A DNA stretch of 64,000 nt from Nostoc punctiforme NIES-2108 (GTDB lineage: Bacteria; Cyanobacteriota; Cyanobacteriia; Cyanobacteriales; Nostocaceae): the NCBI GenBank assembly GCA_003326195.1, contig LXQE01000147.1:62001-126000 (forward strand), in the 5' to 3' direction. The notes under the pieces are model-generated. The model was not told the DNA's origin, searched no databases, and saw only the letters and a list, made by a program, of their open reading frames with translations. Positions 35,950 to 45,086 of the stretch are shown here, in pieces. The position numbers and the translations under genes are program-made. Numbering within the stretch: the stretch's first letter is position 1; each line of letters starts with the position of its first letter.

Positions 35950-37074
35950 ATTGCAATTAATTAAAATCCCTATCAGGGATTGAAACCTTTATGTAAGTGA
36001 TGGGTTGGAGGCTCCTGTTGTATTGCAATTAATTAAAATCCCTATCAGGGATTGAAACAACTCACAGAAACATAGACCCTAAACGATTTAAAATTGCAAT
36101 TAATTAAAATCCCTATCAGGGATTGAAACTCTTATAGAAAACCTATTTACTTATTCAGTGGTATTGCAATTAATTAAAATCCCTATCAGGGATTGAAACA
36201 AACTACCACCTATAAGAGCAACAGTCTCAGCAGGTATTGCAATTAATTAAAATCCCTATCAGGGATTGAAACGGGGGGGGAGAGAGGAAAGGTAAAAGTA
36301 CGTGTAAGATTGCAATTAATTAAAATCCCTATCAGGGATTGAAACACGGCCGAAATTTCTAATAATCCACAAACATTATGAATTGCAATTAATTAAAATC
36401 CCTATCAGGGATTGAAACGGAAAAAAATCAAAATTTACTGCTAGCGCTCCTGGAATTGCAATTAATTAAAATCCCTATCAGGGATTGAAACTTACGGCTA
36501 TGCCCCTTAAGCCTCCGCTTTCTCATTGCAATTAATTAAAATCCCTATCAGGGATTGAAACAAAGCAAATGTCAAGAAATTGTTTGTACCCATCTGCATT
36601 GCAATTAATTAAAATCCCTATCAGGGATTGAAACTCTCAAGTATAGCTTACCTGAATAGGTGGGGTCAAATTGCAATTAATTAAAATCCCTATCAGGGAT
36701 TGAAACAGAGTAGCCCCAGCAGTAATTGCCACATAGCTACTATTGCAATTAATTAAAATCCCTATCAGGGATTGAAACAAAAATGGCATTACTGCTGAAC
36801 ACTTGGATGGGGAAAATTGCAATTAATTAAAATCCCTATCAGGGATTGAAACTATTCCAAGTGGGTTGCAGGAAATCTTGGTGGAGAGTCTGAGATTGCA
36901 ATTAACTAAAATCCCTATCAGGGATTGAAACTGGAAATTGGTATTTAATTTGGTGCTGTCTATTTATTGCAATTAACTAAAATCCCTATCAGGGATTGAA
37001 ACCGAGCGTAGAAAGTATCACGCTCAATCCCATATTTATCGCAATCAACTAAAATCCCTATCAGGGATTAAGAC
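35950..37074 (+). CRISPR. CRISPR array, 16 repeats and 15 spacers, no adjacent cas genes
   Basis: The repeat is 37 bases, begins ATTGCAATTAATTAAA and ends AATCCCTATCAGGGATTGAAAC read as AATCCCT-ATC-AGGGATT plus GAAAC. The 7-bp stem would give a Cas6-cut handle ending ATTGAAAC. Repeats start at 35950, 36022, 36093, 36163, 36236, 36309, 36382, 36455, 36525, 36598, 36670, 36742, 36816, 36895, 36966 and 37038. Thirteen are identical, the 14th and 15th share one T-to-C change, and the last has several changes. Spacers are 33-37 bases except the 13th (42). The degenerate right end puts the leader on the left and transcription on the plus strand. GAAAC-ending 37-mers are typical of type I-D and III systems in cyanobacteria. 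Confidence 0.98.
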
Positions 37075-37215
37075 GTATACTGAGAATTAGCCTCTTAGAA
37101 TAGTATCAAAAAGTACAAATATTACTTCAAAGGTCATTCCACATCCAGCTTGAGGGCTGTGATATTATAGGAGACTGCTGCATACATTTTAGAAAAACTA
37201 GAAACTGAATCGACC

Positions 37216-37485
37216 ATGGCCCTCACGCAACTGCGGAAACAAGAAATAATTTCCAACTATCAAGTTCACGAAACTGACACTGGCTCGGCCGATGTCCAAG
37301 TCGCTATGCTAACTGAGCGCATTAACCGCCTCAGCGAACATCTCCAGGCAAATAAAAAAGACCATTCTTCTCGGCGGGGACTGTTGAAGCTAATCGGACA
37401 GCGCAAGCGTCTTCTAGCTTATATATCGCAAGAAAGCCGTGAAAAATATCAAGCTTTGATTGCTCGTCTCGGTATTCGTGGATAG
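37216..37485 (+). CDS. rpsO: 30S ribosomal protein S15
   Basis: The 89-residue uS15 protein has the family blocks [25 protein letters not shown] and [18 protein letters not shown]. It binds the central domain of 16S rRNA early in 30S assembly. It is followed 11 bases later by the PAM68 gene, so the two are probably one transcript. Confidence 0.97.
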   Translation: MALTQLRKQEIISNYQVHETDTGSADVQVAMLTERINRLSEHLQANKKDHSSRRGLLKLIGQRKRLLAYISQESREKYQALIARLGIRG

Positions 37486-37496
37486 GACTACCGCTT

Positions 37497-37967
37497 ATGT
37501 CTGCTGAAGAATCTGAACGCAGTCGTTTGCCCTTTGAACCAAACAAAAAGCGCCAAAAACCCGCAAAAACTCAAAGTAAACCAGCAGCACAGCCCCAAGA
37601 ATCCGTCAAACAGGCTGATAAAAAAGTGGTTTACACCAAACAAGAGATGGCAATTCCCCAAGTAGTCAGCCAACGGATGATCCGACGGGTAGCTGGGTTC
37701 TCTGGTGTACCAACAGCTTTAGGCATTAGCGCCTTGGTTGCTAGCTATCTGCTTGCTACATACTCCGATATCCGACTACCTCCCATCGCCGTGTTATTGG
37801 TGAACATGGGATTATTTGGTTTGGGGGTTTTAGGGATAACTTATGGCGTTCTCTCTGCCTCTTGGGATGAAGAAAAAGTCGGAAGTTTGTTGGGTTTGGG
37901 TGAGTTCAACACCAATTTGGGACGAATGGTGGCAGCTTGGCGCGAAACTCGGCAAAAAAACTTATAA
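37497..37967 (+). CDS. PAM68 family protein (photosystem II assembly)
   Basis: The 156-residue protein has a charged N-terminal half (K-K-R-Q-K-P-A-K) and then V-V-S-Q-R-M-I-R-R-V-A-G-F-S-G-V-P-T with two transmembrane helices (I-S-A-L-V-A-S-Y-L-L and I-A-V-L-L-V-N-M-G-L-F), ending with S-A-S-W-D-E. This is the PAM68 (DUF3464) family, thylakoid proteins that help insert chlorophyll into CP47 and assemble photosystem II. Its position right after rpsO is common in cyanobacteria. Confidence 0.93.
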   Translation: MSAEESERSRLPFEPNKKRQKPAKTQSKPAAQPQESVKQADKKVVYTKQEMAIPQVVSQRMIRRVAGFSGVPTALGISALVASYLLATYSDIRLPPIAVLLVNMGLFGLGVLGITYGVLSASWDEEKVGSLLGLGEFNTNLGRMVAAWRETRQKNL

Positions 37968-38019
37968 TGAACGGCGCTCAGGTATTAAGTAACTGTGATA
38001 TTGGGTAAATGAAAAAGTT

Positions 38020-38053
38020 AATGTTGAAGTTGAAATTTTATCACTTCAACATT
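38020..38053 (+). terminator. Hairpin after rpsO-PAM68
   Basis: AATGTTGAAGT (38020-38030) and ACTTCAACATT (38043-38053) form a perfect 11-bp stem with a 12-base loop, 52 bases after the PAM68 stop. There is no clear T-run, so termination is probable but not certain. Confidence 0.55.
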
Positions 38054-38252
38054 GTAATTAAAATTACACAAGACTTTTTACACTCTGTGTATAGTTATTT
38101 AGCAGTAAGACTACTGACTGAGCGCTACATTTTGTCTATTTATTTTGTAAACAAATTTTATTTTTAACTATTTGTAATTAGGTTAATAGGTAACAATAAA
38201 GTTAGCCTATTTACAGAAAATTTTACTCAATTAATTAATCAGGAACTTTAAG

Positions 38253-39311
38253 ATGATTATAGTAATGAAAAGTGGTTCTCCAGAGGCGGAAATAAACCGC
38301 ATTGATGAGGAACTAACTAGCTGGGGGCTAACTCCAGAAAAAATTGTAGGTCAACACAAAGTAGTTATTGGTCTAGTAGGTGAAACCGCCAACTTAGATC
38401 CACTACAAATTCAGGAACTTAGCCCCTGGATTGAGCAGGTGTTGCGCGTAGAGCAGCCTTACAAACGAGCTAGCCGTCAGTACCGCCACGGCGAAGCTTC
38501 GGATGTGGTGGTTAATACTCCCAATGGAGCGGTGGTATTTGGCGAACACCAGCCTTTGGTAGTCGTTGCCGGCCCCTGCTCCGTAGAAAATGAAGAAATG
38601 ATTGTGGAGACGGCACGACGCGTCAAGACTGCTGGAGCCTCATTTTTACGCGGAGGAGCATACAAACCCCGGACTTCACCTTATGCCTTCCAAGGACACG
38701 GCGAGAGTGCCTTAGATTTGTTGGCAAGGGCACGGGAAGTCAGCGGACTAGGGATTATTACAGAAGTAATGGATGCCGCAGACCTGGATAAAATTGCCGA
38801 AGTTGCTGACGTGATTCAGGTGGGGGCAAGAAATATGCAGAATTTCTCTTTGCTCAAAAAAGTGGGAGCGCAGCCGAAACCAGTTCTGTTGAAGCGGGGA
38901 ATGGCAGCTACTATTGAAGATTGGTTGATGGCAGCCGAGTATATTTTGGCATCTGGTAATCCTAATGTCATTTTGTGTGAAAGGGGAATACGCACCTTTG
39001 ACCGTCAGTATACGCGAAATACACTAGATTTATCGGTAGTGCCAGTGTTGCGAAAACTGACTCACCTGCCAATTATGATTGACCCCAGTCACGGCGTAGG
39101 TTGGTCTGAATTTGTGCCTTCAATGGCAATGGCTGCGATCGCAGCTGGTACAGATTCCCTGATGATAGAGGTTCACCCTAATCCTGCCAAAGCTTTATCC
39201 GACGGGCCCCAATCTCTGACACCAGACCGTTTCGATAACTTGATGCAAGAATTGGCAGTAATTGGTAAAGCGGTGGGACGCTGGCAACAACCAGCAGTTG
39301 CTCTAGCTTAA
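38253..39311 (+). CDS. aroF: 3-deoxy-7-phosphoheptulonate (DAHP) synthase
   Basis: The 352-residue type I-beta DAHP synthase catalyses the first step of the shikimate pathway, joining phosphoenolpyruvate and erythrose 4-phosphate. An N-terminal ferredoxin-like regulatory domain (M-I-I-V-M-K-S-G-S, about 1-75) precedes the barrel with V-A-G-P-C-S-V-E, G-G-A-Y-K-P-R-T-S-P-Y, Q-V-G-A-R-N-M-Q-N, L-K-R-G-M, C-E-R-G-I-R-T-F and D-P-S-H-G-V-G, which supply the metal Cys, His and Asp. The regulatory domain suggests feedback control. It is a single gene with hairpin repeats downstream. Confidence 0.97.
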   Translation: MIIVMKSGSPEAEINRIDEELTSWGLTPEKIVGQHKVVIGLVGETANLDPLQIQELSPWIEQVLRVEQPYKRASRQYRHGEASDVVVNTPNGAVVFGEHQPLVVVAGPCSVENEEMIVETARRVKTAGASFLRGGAYKPRTSPYAFQGHGESALDLLARAREVSGLGIITEVMDAADLDKIAEVADVIQVGARNMQNFSLLKKVGAQPKPVLLKRGMAATIEDWLMAAEYILASGNPNVILCERGIRTFDRQYTRNTLDLSVVPVLRKLTHLPIMIDPSHGVGWSEFVPSMAMAAIAAGTDSLMIEVHPNPAKALSDGPQSLTPDRFDNLMQELAVIGKAVGRWQQPAVALA

Positions 39312-39326
39312 AATTCAGTTGCAACG

Positions 39327-39413
39327 TCAGGACTAAAGTCCTGATAAATCAAATTCTCCCAAAATTGGGAGAAGAGGAGCCAATTTAAAAGTCCCTCTCC
39401 CAACCTTGGGAGA
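39327..39413. repeat. Three consecutive hairpins after aroF
   Basis: TCAGGACT-AA-AGTCCTGA (39327-39344), TTCTCCCAA-AA-TTGGGAGAA (39354-39373) and TCTCCCAA-CC-TTGGGAGA (39396-39413) are all perfect stems. The last two share their stem sequence and look like dispersed repeats of cyanobacteria. They may also end the aroF transcript. Confidence 0.65.
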
Positions 39414-39567
39414 AGGATTTAGGGTGAGGGCTGAAGTCTATTGTAAATATGAAATAATGCCCCTTTAGAATATTTCTAAAGAAGATTTTAAACACTAACT
39501 AAAGCTATGAAAAAACAAATCTGCAAAAAATATTGGTGGACAATATTTTTTGCAATTGTAAGACTTT

Positions 39568-39819
39568 TTATCGATATACAGAGCGAGCAGGTATCCAGCG
39601 GCGACCACGATTTGTTTGCACCCAACGTCCAGGAATCACTATTCTCCTTCTCGCTTGAACAGGGGTACGAACCCTAACTCGCACTGGTCTTCTGATTACT
39701 CTAGCTGGAACCGATCGCCTAACTGGTCGTCTGATCTGAGCATCGGCTTGAAAAGGAATAAAGGTAACAGCAATTGGTAAAATCAGCGCTGCACTAGCAA
39801 GCATTCTTTTAATACTCAT
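39568..39819 (-). CDS. Arg-rich secreted small protein
   Basis: The 83-residue protein has a signal peptide (S-I-K-R-M-L-A-S-A-A-L-I-L-P-I-A-V) ending near A-D-A-Q. The mature part is extremely basic, with repeated R-R-P-V-R-R, V-R-V-R-V-R and a final G-R-W-V-Q-T-N-R-G-R-R-W-I-P-A. I recognise no family beyond general basic periplasmic proteins. The start is the ATG at 39819, with AAGGGAAG about ten bases upstream. A TTG two codons earlier is also open. Confidence 0.75.
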   Translation of the reverse strand: MSIKRMLASAALILPIAVTFIPFQADAQIRRPVRRSVPARVIRRPVRVRVRTPVQARRRIVIPGRWVQTNRGRRWIPARSVYR

Positions 39820-40174
39820 TCGCAAACTTCCCTTTTATGATACTGACATCAAAGAAATTAATTTTTCATAAAATATGAATTCCTTTGACAAATAAATACT
39901 AGGACTGAAAAGAGCTATACACTAGTGAAAAAGGTAATTAGTTGAACCGTGACTAATGTCATGGATAAAAAATGTAAACATGACTCTGCTATTGAATAAA
40001 ACTATTTTTACAGGATGGCACTGTTAATACCGAAAACTTCGATTTTGATGTTTGTGGTAGTGCTTACCTGACTGCAATACGGTTACTGCAACTCAATTTT
40101 GCCACCAGAAAAAAAGGGACGAGCAAAATACCCATCCCAGAAAATTCACTTTTATTCAATTGATAGCAAAACGT
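39820..40174. other. Gene-free stretch between Arg-rich protein and HtrA-type gene
   Basis: These 355 AT-rich bases hold the promoter of the Arg-rich protein gene on the minus strand and the 3' end of the protease transcript. I see no gene and no strong repeat. Confidence 0.5.
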
Positions 40175-41437
40175 TTATTGCACTTGGGTTTGGGTGGGGA
40201 AAGCACCAGGTTGCACAGCGATGTTAAGATTCTGCCCATTGCGACGTAATTCCATACGTAAATCGCTCCCGACTTGGCTATTTTCTACAGCCCTTTGGAC
40301 ACTGCTGGCATCTGTGACTGCTTGACCTCCAAGCGTTTGGATCACATCACCAGCACGTATCCCTGCTTTAGCAGCTGGTGAATTTGGTATAACTTTTACA
40401 ACTAATACACCTTTATCTTCATTCACACTCAAACCGCTGTTGGGATCTGAGTTGATATTTTGTTTTAGCTGAGGTGTTAACCCCACCATCTGAATTCCCA
40501 AGTAAGGATGTTCTACTTTACCTGTAGCTATTAGTTGACTGGAAATGCGTTGTGCTGTGTTGATAGGAATAGCAAAGCCTAATCCTTGTGCCCCTTGAAT
40601 AATGGCTGTATTCATGGCAATTACCTGGCCACGGGAATTTAGTAGGGGACCGCCGGAGTTACCGGGATTAATTGCGGCGTCGGTTTGAATATACTCTACT
40701 CGCTTATCGGGAGCGCCGATTAGATTACTACTGCGTCCGGTGGCACTGATGATTCCGGTAGTTACTGTATTATCTAATCCAAGGGGGTTGCCGATCGCGA
40801 TCGCCCATTCTCCGGGTTGTAGTTGATCTGAGTTACCCAAGGCTACTAACGGGAGATTATCTGCCTGAATCTTGACAACAGCAACATCGGTCAGCTCGTC
40901 TTTTCCTAACACCTTACCTTTAAAGCTACGCCCATCTTTGAGTGTAACTGTTACGGTATCAGCACCATCAACTACGTGGGCATTGGTGAGAATACGACCA
41001 TCAGCACTAATAATAAAACCTGAACCAGTGCCCTTTTCTACGCGATTCTGTTGTTCTGGCATTTGAGAGCCAAAAAAGCGTTGGAAGAATGGATCGTTAA
41101 ATTCATCTGGTAACTGGGTTTTTACGGTTCGGGAAGAGTCAATTCGCACTACAGCAGGCCCTACCTTTTGTACTACCTGGATAACAAAGTTAGGATCTGT
41201 GCCTGCTGGTAATGGAGGAGCAGCATTTACTCGACTTACTGCCAAATTAGATGCATTTTCAGACACCTGCTGAGAGTGTCCAGCCATATAGCCGCCTGCC
41301 AATGTCATACCTGATCCCAGCAGCACCAGCGATAGAGAGGCGGCAGCCTTTCTCCAGGTTTTATGATATTTGGCATCAGCAGTGTTATGTGAAATGCTAT
41401 TTGATGGGTGTTCTCTGTCGCGAGATTCGTTTTGCAT
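40175..41437 (-). CDS. HtrA/HhoA-type serine protease with PDZ domain
   Basis: The 420-residue protein has an N-terminal hydrophobic anchor or signal ([18 protein letters not shown]) and a trypsin-like domain with catalytic H154 (T-N-A-H-V-V), D184 (T-D-V-A-V-V) and S261 (G-N-S-G-G-P-L). One PDZ domain at about 315-410 contains [12 protein letters not shown]. This is the HtrA/HhoA/HhoB (DegP/Q) group, periplasmic or thylakoid-lumen proteases that degrade misfolded proteins. One PDZ domain is usual for cyanobacterial members. Which of the three paralogues it is cannot be decided here. Confidence 0.93.
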   Translation of the reverse strand: MQNESRDREHPSNSISHNTADAKYHKTWRKAAASLSLVLLGSGMTLAGGYMAGHSQQVSENASNLAVSRVNAAPPLPAGTDPNFVIQVVQKVGPAVVRIDSSRTVKTQLPDEFNDPFFQRFFGSQMPEQQNRVEKGTGSGFIISADGRILTNAHVVDGADTVTVTLKDGRSFKGKVLGKDELTDVAVVKIQADNLPLVALGNSDQLQPGEWAIAIGNPLGLDNTVTTGIISATGRSSNLIGAPDKRVEYIQTDAAINPGNSGGPLLNSRGQVIAMNTAIIQGAQGLGFAIPINTAQRISSQLIATGKVEHPYLGIQMVGLTPQLKQNINSDPNSGLSVNEDKGVLVVKVIPNSPAAKAGIRAGDVIQTLGGQAVTDASSVQRAVENSQVGSDLRMELRRNGQNLNIAVQPGAFPTQTQVQ

Positions 41438-41767
41438 TGCTGTCTGGAAGGATATTTAGATGTATTACTAATGTAGATATGATTTGTGACAGTTTTGTTG
41501 CAAAGGTATTGCGTTGTTGTGAAAGCTTTGGTATTTTATTGAACCGTATTGGAATATAGTCATTCGTAGAGACGTACATCGCTGCGTACTCTTTACCAAA
41601 CTTAGTGCCTCGGCTTAAAGTAAATTAAGAATTACTCAGTATTTATGTACTTGGGTTTGAGCAAGGCCCCTTGTGGGCGGTCTTTAAACTCAGAATTCAG
41701 CACGGGCTAAACGCCTCGCTACCGCTAACGGAACTCAGCACTCTTCATTATGCCTGAAGGAATAAAA
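41438..41767. other. Intergenic region between the protease and Ap4A phosphorylase genes
   Basis: These 330 bases lie between divergent genes. An imperfect GAGACGTAC/GCGTACTC-type repeat lies at 41569-41590. The strong ribosome-binding sequence AAGGA before 41768 sets the next gene start. No gene is seen. Confidence 0.5.
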
Positions 41768-42670
41768 ATGGCACAGGGGAAAATCTTACTTAAACCTGGC
41801 ACTTTATGCACAAGTGTTAAAGAACGAACTGAATATGCTTTGCAATGTGGGGCGCTACTGTCGATTCCGACAGAATTTGAATTTGTTGAACAGGATGGCG
41901 TGCGCTTTTTGGTACGGATTTTGTCTAACCTGAATCGCAAAAAAGCGGCTAAGGATAAACAGGAAAAACAATCTGCTACTGCTGGTGAAGAGTTTAATCC
42001 TTTCTTGCCCTACGAAGAAGATTTATTTGTGGCGGATATCTCCGATACTCATGTATGTATTTTAAATAAATTCAATGTTGTAGATTATCATCTGCTAATC
42101 ATCACCCGTGCTTTCGAGGAACAAGAAAGCTTACTCACCCTGGAAGATTTTACGGCTATGTGGGCGTGTTTAGCTGATTTCGATGGTTTAGCATTTTACA
42201 ACAGTAGCAAAATCGCAGGTGCTAGTCAGCGACACAAGCACTTACAATTAGTGCCACTACCACTTGCCCCTTCAGGCTTGCAAATACCGATTGAAGCTTT
42301 GCTAACATCAGCACAATTTCAAAACTCGAATGCAACTTTAGCAAAACTTCCTTTTGTACATGCTTTCGCACCATTAAATTCTAATTGGGTGCGATCGCCA
42401 TTGGCAGGGGCCCAAGCAACACTGGAAATTTATCACACTTTGCGTCATGCTGTGGGTTTAGATGCAAAGCAATCTGGTGCTTACAATCTGCTAGCGACAC
42501 GAGAATGGATGTTAATCGTACCGCGATCGCAAGAGCATTTCCAATGTATCTCTGTGAATTCATTAGGATTCGCTGGTGCCCTGCTGGTGCGAAACGCAGC
42601 AGAAATGGAGATTCTCAAAACCCAAGGGCCGATGACTATCCTGAAAAATGTTGCTGTATTTTTTCGATAA
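41768..42670 (+). CDS. ATP adenylyltransferase (Ap4A phosphorylase)
   Basis: The 300-residue protein has the nucleotidyl-transfer signature G-A-S-Q-R-H-K-H-L-Q-L with the His triad variant H156-x-H158-x-Q160, and D-Y-H-L-L-I-I-T-R upstream. It belongs to the Ap4A phosphorylase family (APA1/APA2, GalT-like branch of the HIT superfamily) and would split Ap4A with phosphate into ADP and ATP in the cytosol. I chose the ATG at 41768 because AAGGA lies six bases upstream. The ATG at 41750 would add six residues without a ribosome-binding site. Confidence 0.92.
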   Translation: MAQGKILLKPGTLCTSVKERTEYALQCGALLSIPTEFEFVEQDGVRFLVRILSNLNRKKAAKDKQEKQSATAGEEFNPFLPYEEDLFVADISDTHVCILNKFNVVDYHLLIITRAFEEQESLLTLEDFTAMWACLADFDGLAFYNSSKIAGASQRHKHLQLVPLPLAPSGLQIPIEALLTSAQFQNSNATLAKLPFVHAFAPLNSNWVRSPLAGAQATLEIYHTLRHAVGLDAKQSGAYNLLATREWMLIVPRSQEHFQCISVNSLGFAGALLVRNAAEMEILKTQGPMTILKNVAVFFR

Positions 42671-42672
42671 TG

Positions 42673-43368
42673 TCAATTTAAATCATTCTCAAGTGTTAGT
42701 GTTTCCCAATCTAAATCTGATGCTATTTGAGCAAGTTTATCTAAATCAGTCAGGTTATCTAGATAGGGTAAGCAGCCTAAAACTGGCGTGTTAGTGAGTG
42801 ATTGAATCAATTGAAATGGTGCCCAGTCGGCAATTTCTGCATCCGTTCGGGGTTGTACGCAGTTCAAAACAATGCCTTTGAGATTGATGCGCGATTGTCT
42901 AGCTAATGCCACATTTGCCACTGCTTGAGCGATCGCACCTAATCTCACTGGTACTACCAATACTGTTGGTAAACGCCATTCCCCCGCCAAATCAGCTACC
43001 GTTAATTCCTCAGTTATTGGCGAACCTAAGCCTCCCAAGGCTTCTACAAGCACAAAATCACGCTGCGATCGCAGTTTAGACAAAGCTTGCCAAACTACTG
43101 CTAAATCTACTCGGCGATTTTCCCGTGCTGCTGCTATAGGAGGAGCCAGAGGTGCTTGAAAGTATAAAGGTGTAATTTCTTCAGCAGATTGTTCTAGCGC
43201 AAATAGCTTTTGATACCACTCGCGATCGCCAACCCCCGATTGAATCGGTTTCATGATTCCCCAGCGACGCTGCGGGTAATATTTTTGCCAATAAGCTGCT
43301 AATGCTGTTGTTAAAACAGTTTTACCAGCTTCCGTATCAGTTCCAGTAATTAGTAGTGTGTTTAACAT
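42673..43368 (-). CDS. bioD: Dethiobiotin synthetase
   Basis: The 231-residue P-loop enzyme has G-T-D-T-E-A-G-K-T at residues 8-16, the substrate block K-P-I-Q-S-G-V near 40, and E-A-L-G-G-L-G-S-P-I. It catalyses ATP-dependent carboxylation of 7,8-diaminopelargonate to dethiobiotin, the penultimate step of biotin synthesis. Its ATG overlaps the stop of the Ser/Thr kinase gene by one base (TAATG), so translation is probably coupled. No other bio gene is in the window. Confidence 0.95.
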   Translation of the reverse strand: MLNTLLITGTDTEAGKTVLTTALAAYWQKYYPQRRWGIMKPIQSGVGDREWYQKLFALEQSAEEITPLYFQAPLAPPIAAARENRRVDLAVVWQALSKLRSQRDFVLVEALGGLGSPITEELTVADLAGEWRLPTVLVVPVRLGAIAQAVANVALARQSRINLKGIVLNCVQPRTDAEIADWAPFQLIQSLTNTPVLGCLPYLDNLTDLDKLAQIASDLDWETLTLENDLN

Positions 43369-45086
43369 TAATTTCTTTGGCCAGAGAATGGTTGGGTTCC
43401 ATCAGCCGGCGGAAAAGTTGGCGCTTCAGTAGTGTTCGGAATTGGCAAGGGTGTTTCTGTGGGAATTGGTAAAGGTGTTTCTGTGGGAATTGGCAAAGGT
43501 GTTTCTGTAGGAATTGGTAAGGGTGCTTCTGTGGGAATTGGCAAAGGTGTTTCTGTCGGTGTTGGTTTGACTGGTTTTTCTAATGCAACATTGAGATTGT
43601 AATTGCTTTCGGCAACTCCTGAAAGCAGAGTTAACTCAATAGTATATCTACCAGTAAGCAACAATGTGCCTTGATAAAATGTGACTTGTTGGGCAGTACT
43701 CTCAATTGGTTGTCCATTGGGACTTAAGATTGTTAGCAGAATGCTGCTTCCTGGGTCAATAAACGTGTTTAATTTAGCACCTTCTCGCCCAAAAAAGCTG
43801 TACTGAATGATTTGATTTGCTTTGAGAGTACCTTCAACCGTGATTGGGTTAGATGCTGTCAGCTTGAGGCGCTTAGTAGATATAACAGGTCGATCGTTAG
43901 TAGCTGTGGGTGTCGGTGTCGGTGTCGGTGTTGGCGTGGGTGTGGGTGTGAATGTAGTACCACTAGGAATTACTGGTGAAGGGAAATTTTGTGGAAGCGT
44001 CTCATCTGGTGTTTTTGACTGACCGCGGATAGAACTAACTAGTGCCCAAGAACCAAATCCTGCTACAATCACGACAGCAATGGCAATGGCGGCGATCGCT
44101 AACGGATTATCCAAGATTGAGCTAGTGGAACTTGGTGGAATCACAGGATCGGGTTTCTTGGGCGAAGCTGCTGGTGCTACTAAGTCAGGACGGCGACTAA
44201 CTGCCATTGTCTGCAAGTTAGACACATTCACATTTGGAAGATTGATTTCGTGTAAAGGTTGTAGTGCTTGAGATACACTAGCAGCACTTTGATAGCGATC
44301 GCTCGGTATATGATTCAACATTCGATTCAACACTACAGCAAATCGCGGGTTCACTTTTACCCACCGTTGCCAATTCCAAGTTAGTTGGTTTTGATCGAAT
44401 AGATCCTTTGGTTCTTTACCAGTCAGCAAAACAATCGCACTTACCGCTAATGCATACAAATCACTACTAGGATAAGCTCCCCCTGTTTGCATTTGTTCGC
44501 TGGGAGAGTAGCCTAATTTTCCTACGGTGGTTTTTGGTATGGGACTATCTGGCGATTGTAAACGCGTTGCCAGTTCCTTCACCACCCCAAAGTCAATTAA
44601 CACAGGTTTAGCGTCACTATCTCGCAAAATAATATTTTCTGGCGAGATATCCCGATGAATAATTCCTCGACTGTGAATATGCTCTAAAACAGGCAACAAC
44701 AACTCTATCAGCTGTAATACTTCAGCCTCTGTGAAAGTTTTACCCACAGCTTGACGTTCAGCCAGCAGAGTGCGGTACGTCTGACCTGCAATGTAGTCCT
44801 CCACCAAAAATAAGCGTTGGTCTTGCTCAAATCTTTCCCGGAATTTCGGCACTTGTGGATGTTCGATTTGATATAAAATGGCAGCTTCTCGGTGAAAAAG
44901 CTCTTGTGCCCTCTCCCAATCCAAAGCCGACCCTGCTGTTGAATTCAATTCCTTAATCGCGCAAAGTTCGTTAAAGCGCCTCTGGTCTTCTGCCAGATAG
45001 GTTCTCCCAAATCCTCCTTGTCCGAGAATTTGAATTATGCGGTAACGGTTTTGCAAGACAGTGCCAACTGTAATCGGTGGTTGCAT
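43368..45086 (-). CDS. Ser/Thr protein kinase with membrane segment and Pro/Thr-rich repeats
   Basis: The product is 572 residues from the ATG at 45086. The kinase domain (about 10-275) has G-Q-G-G-F-G-R-T-Y, A-I-K-E-L, H-R-D-I-S-P-E-N and D-F-G-V-V. A transmembrane segment (I-A-I-A-V-V-I-V-A-G-F-G) near 335 places the C-terminus outside. A P-T-P-T-P-T run, a beta-rich domain of about 100 residues (L-K-A-N-Q-I-I-Q-Y-S-F, PPC-like) and five copies of an 8-residue P-I-P-T-E-T-P-L repeat follow. This is a bacterial PknB-like kinase with an external sensor-like part. A TTG start 15 codons upstream is also open but lacks support. Confidence 0.93.
   Translation of the reverse strand: MQPPITVGTVLQNRYRIIQILGQGGFGRTYLAEDQRRFNELCAIKELNSTAGSALDWERAQELFHREAAILYQIEHPQVPKFRERFEQDQRLFLVEDYIAGQTYRTLLAERQAVGKTFTEAEVLQLIELLLPVLEHIHSRGIIHRDISPENIILRDSDAKPVLIDFGVVKELATRLQSPDSPIPKTTVGKLGYSPSEQMQTGGAYPSSDLYALAVSAIVLLTGKEPKDLFDQNQLTWNWQRWVKVNPRFAVVLNRMLNHIPSDRYQSAASVSQALQPLHEINLPNVNVSNLQTMAVSRRPDLVAPAASPKKPDPVIPPSSTSSILDNPLAIAAIAIAVVIVAGFGSWALVSSIRGQSKTPDETLPQNFPSPVIPSGTTFTPTPTPTPTPTPTPTATNDRPVISTKRLKLTASNPITVEGTLKANQIIQYSFFGREGAKLNTFIDPGSSILLTILSPNGQPIESTAQQVTFYQGTLLLTGRYTIELTLLSGVAESNYNLNVALEKPVKPTPTETPLPIPTEAPLPIPTETPLPIPTETPLPIPTETPLPIPNTTEAPTFPPADGTQPFSGQRN
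43441..43560. repeat. Five tandem 24-bp repeats in the kinase gene
   Basis: Five consecutive 24-base units (43441, 43465, 43489, 43513, 43537) each begin ATTGG(C/T)AA(A/G)GGTG and encode P-I-P-T-E-T-P-L or P-I-P-T-E-A-P-L in the C-terminal tail. A separate P-T-P-T run is encoded at about 43909-43953. Copy number may vary between strains. Confidence 0.9.

Noticed and set aside
36637..36822. 61-residue open frame on the minus strand inside the CRISPR array
   Set aside because: It is a translation of repeats and spacers (F-Q-S-L-I-G-I-L-I-N repeated), not a gene.
43909..43953. Possible independent gene on the plus strand over the P-T-P-T run (43822-44022)
   Set aside because: It is the complementary reading of a low-complexity repeat inside the kinase gene.
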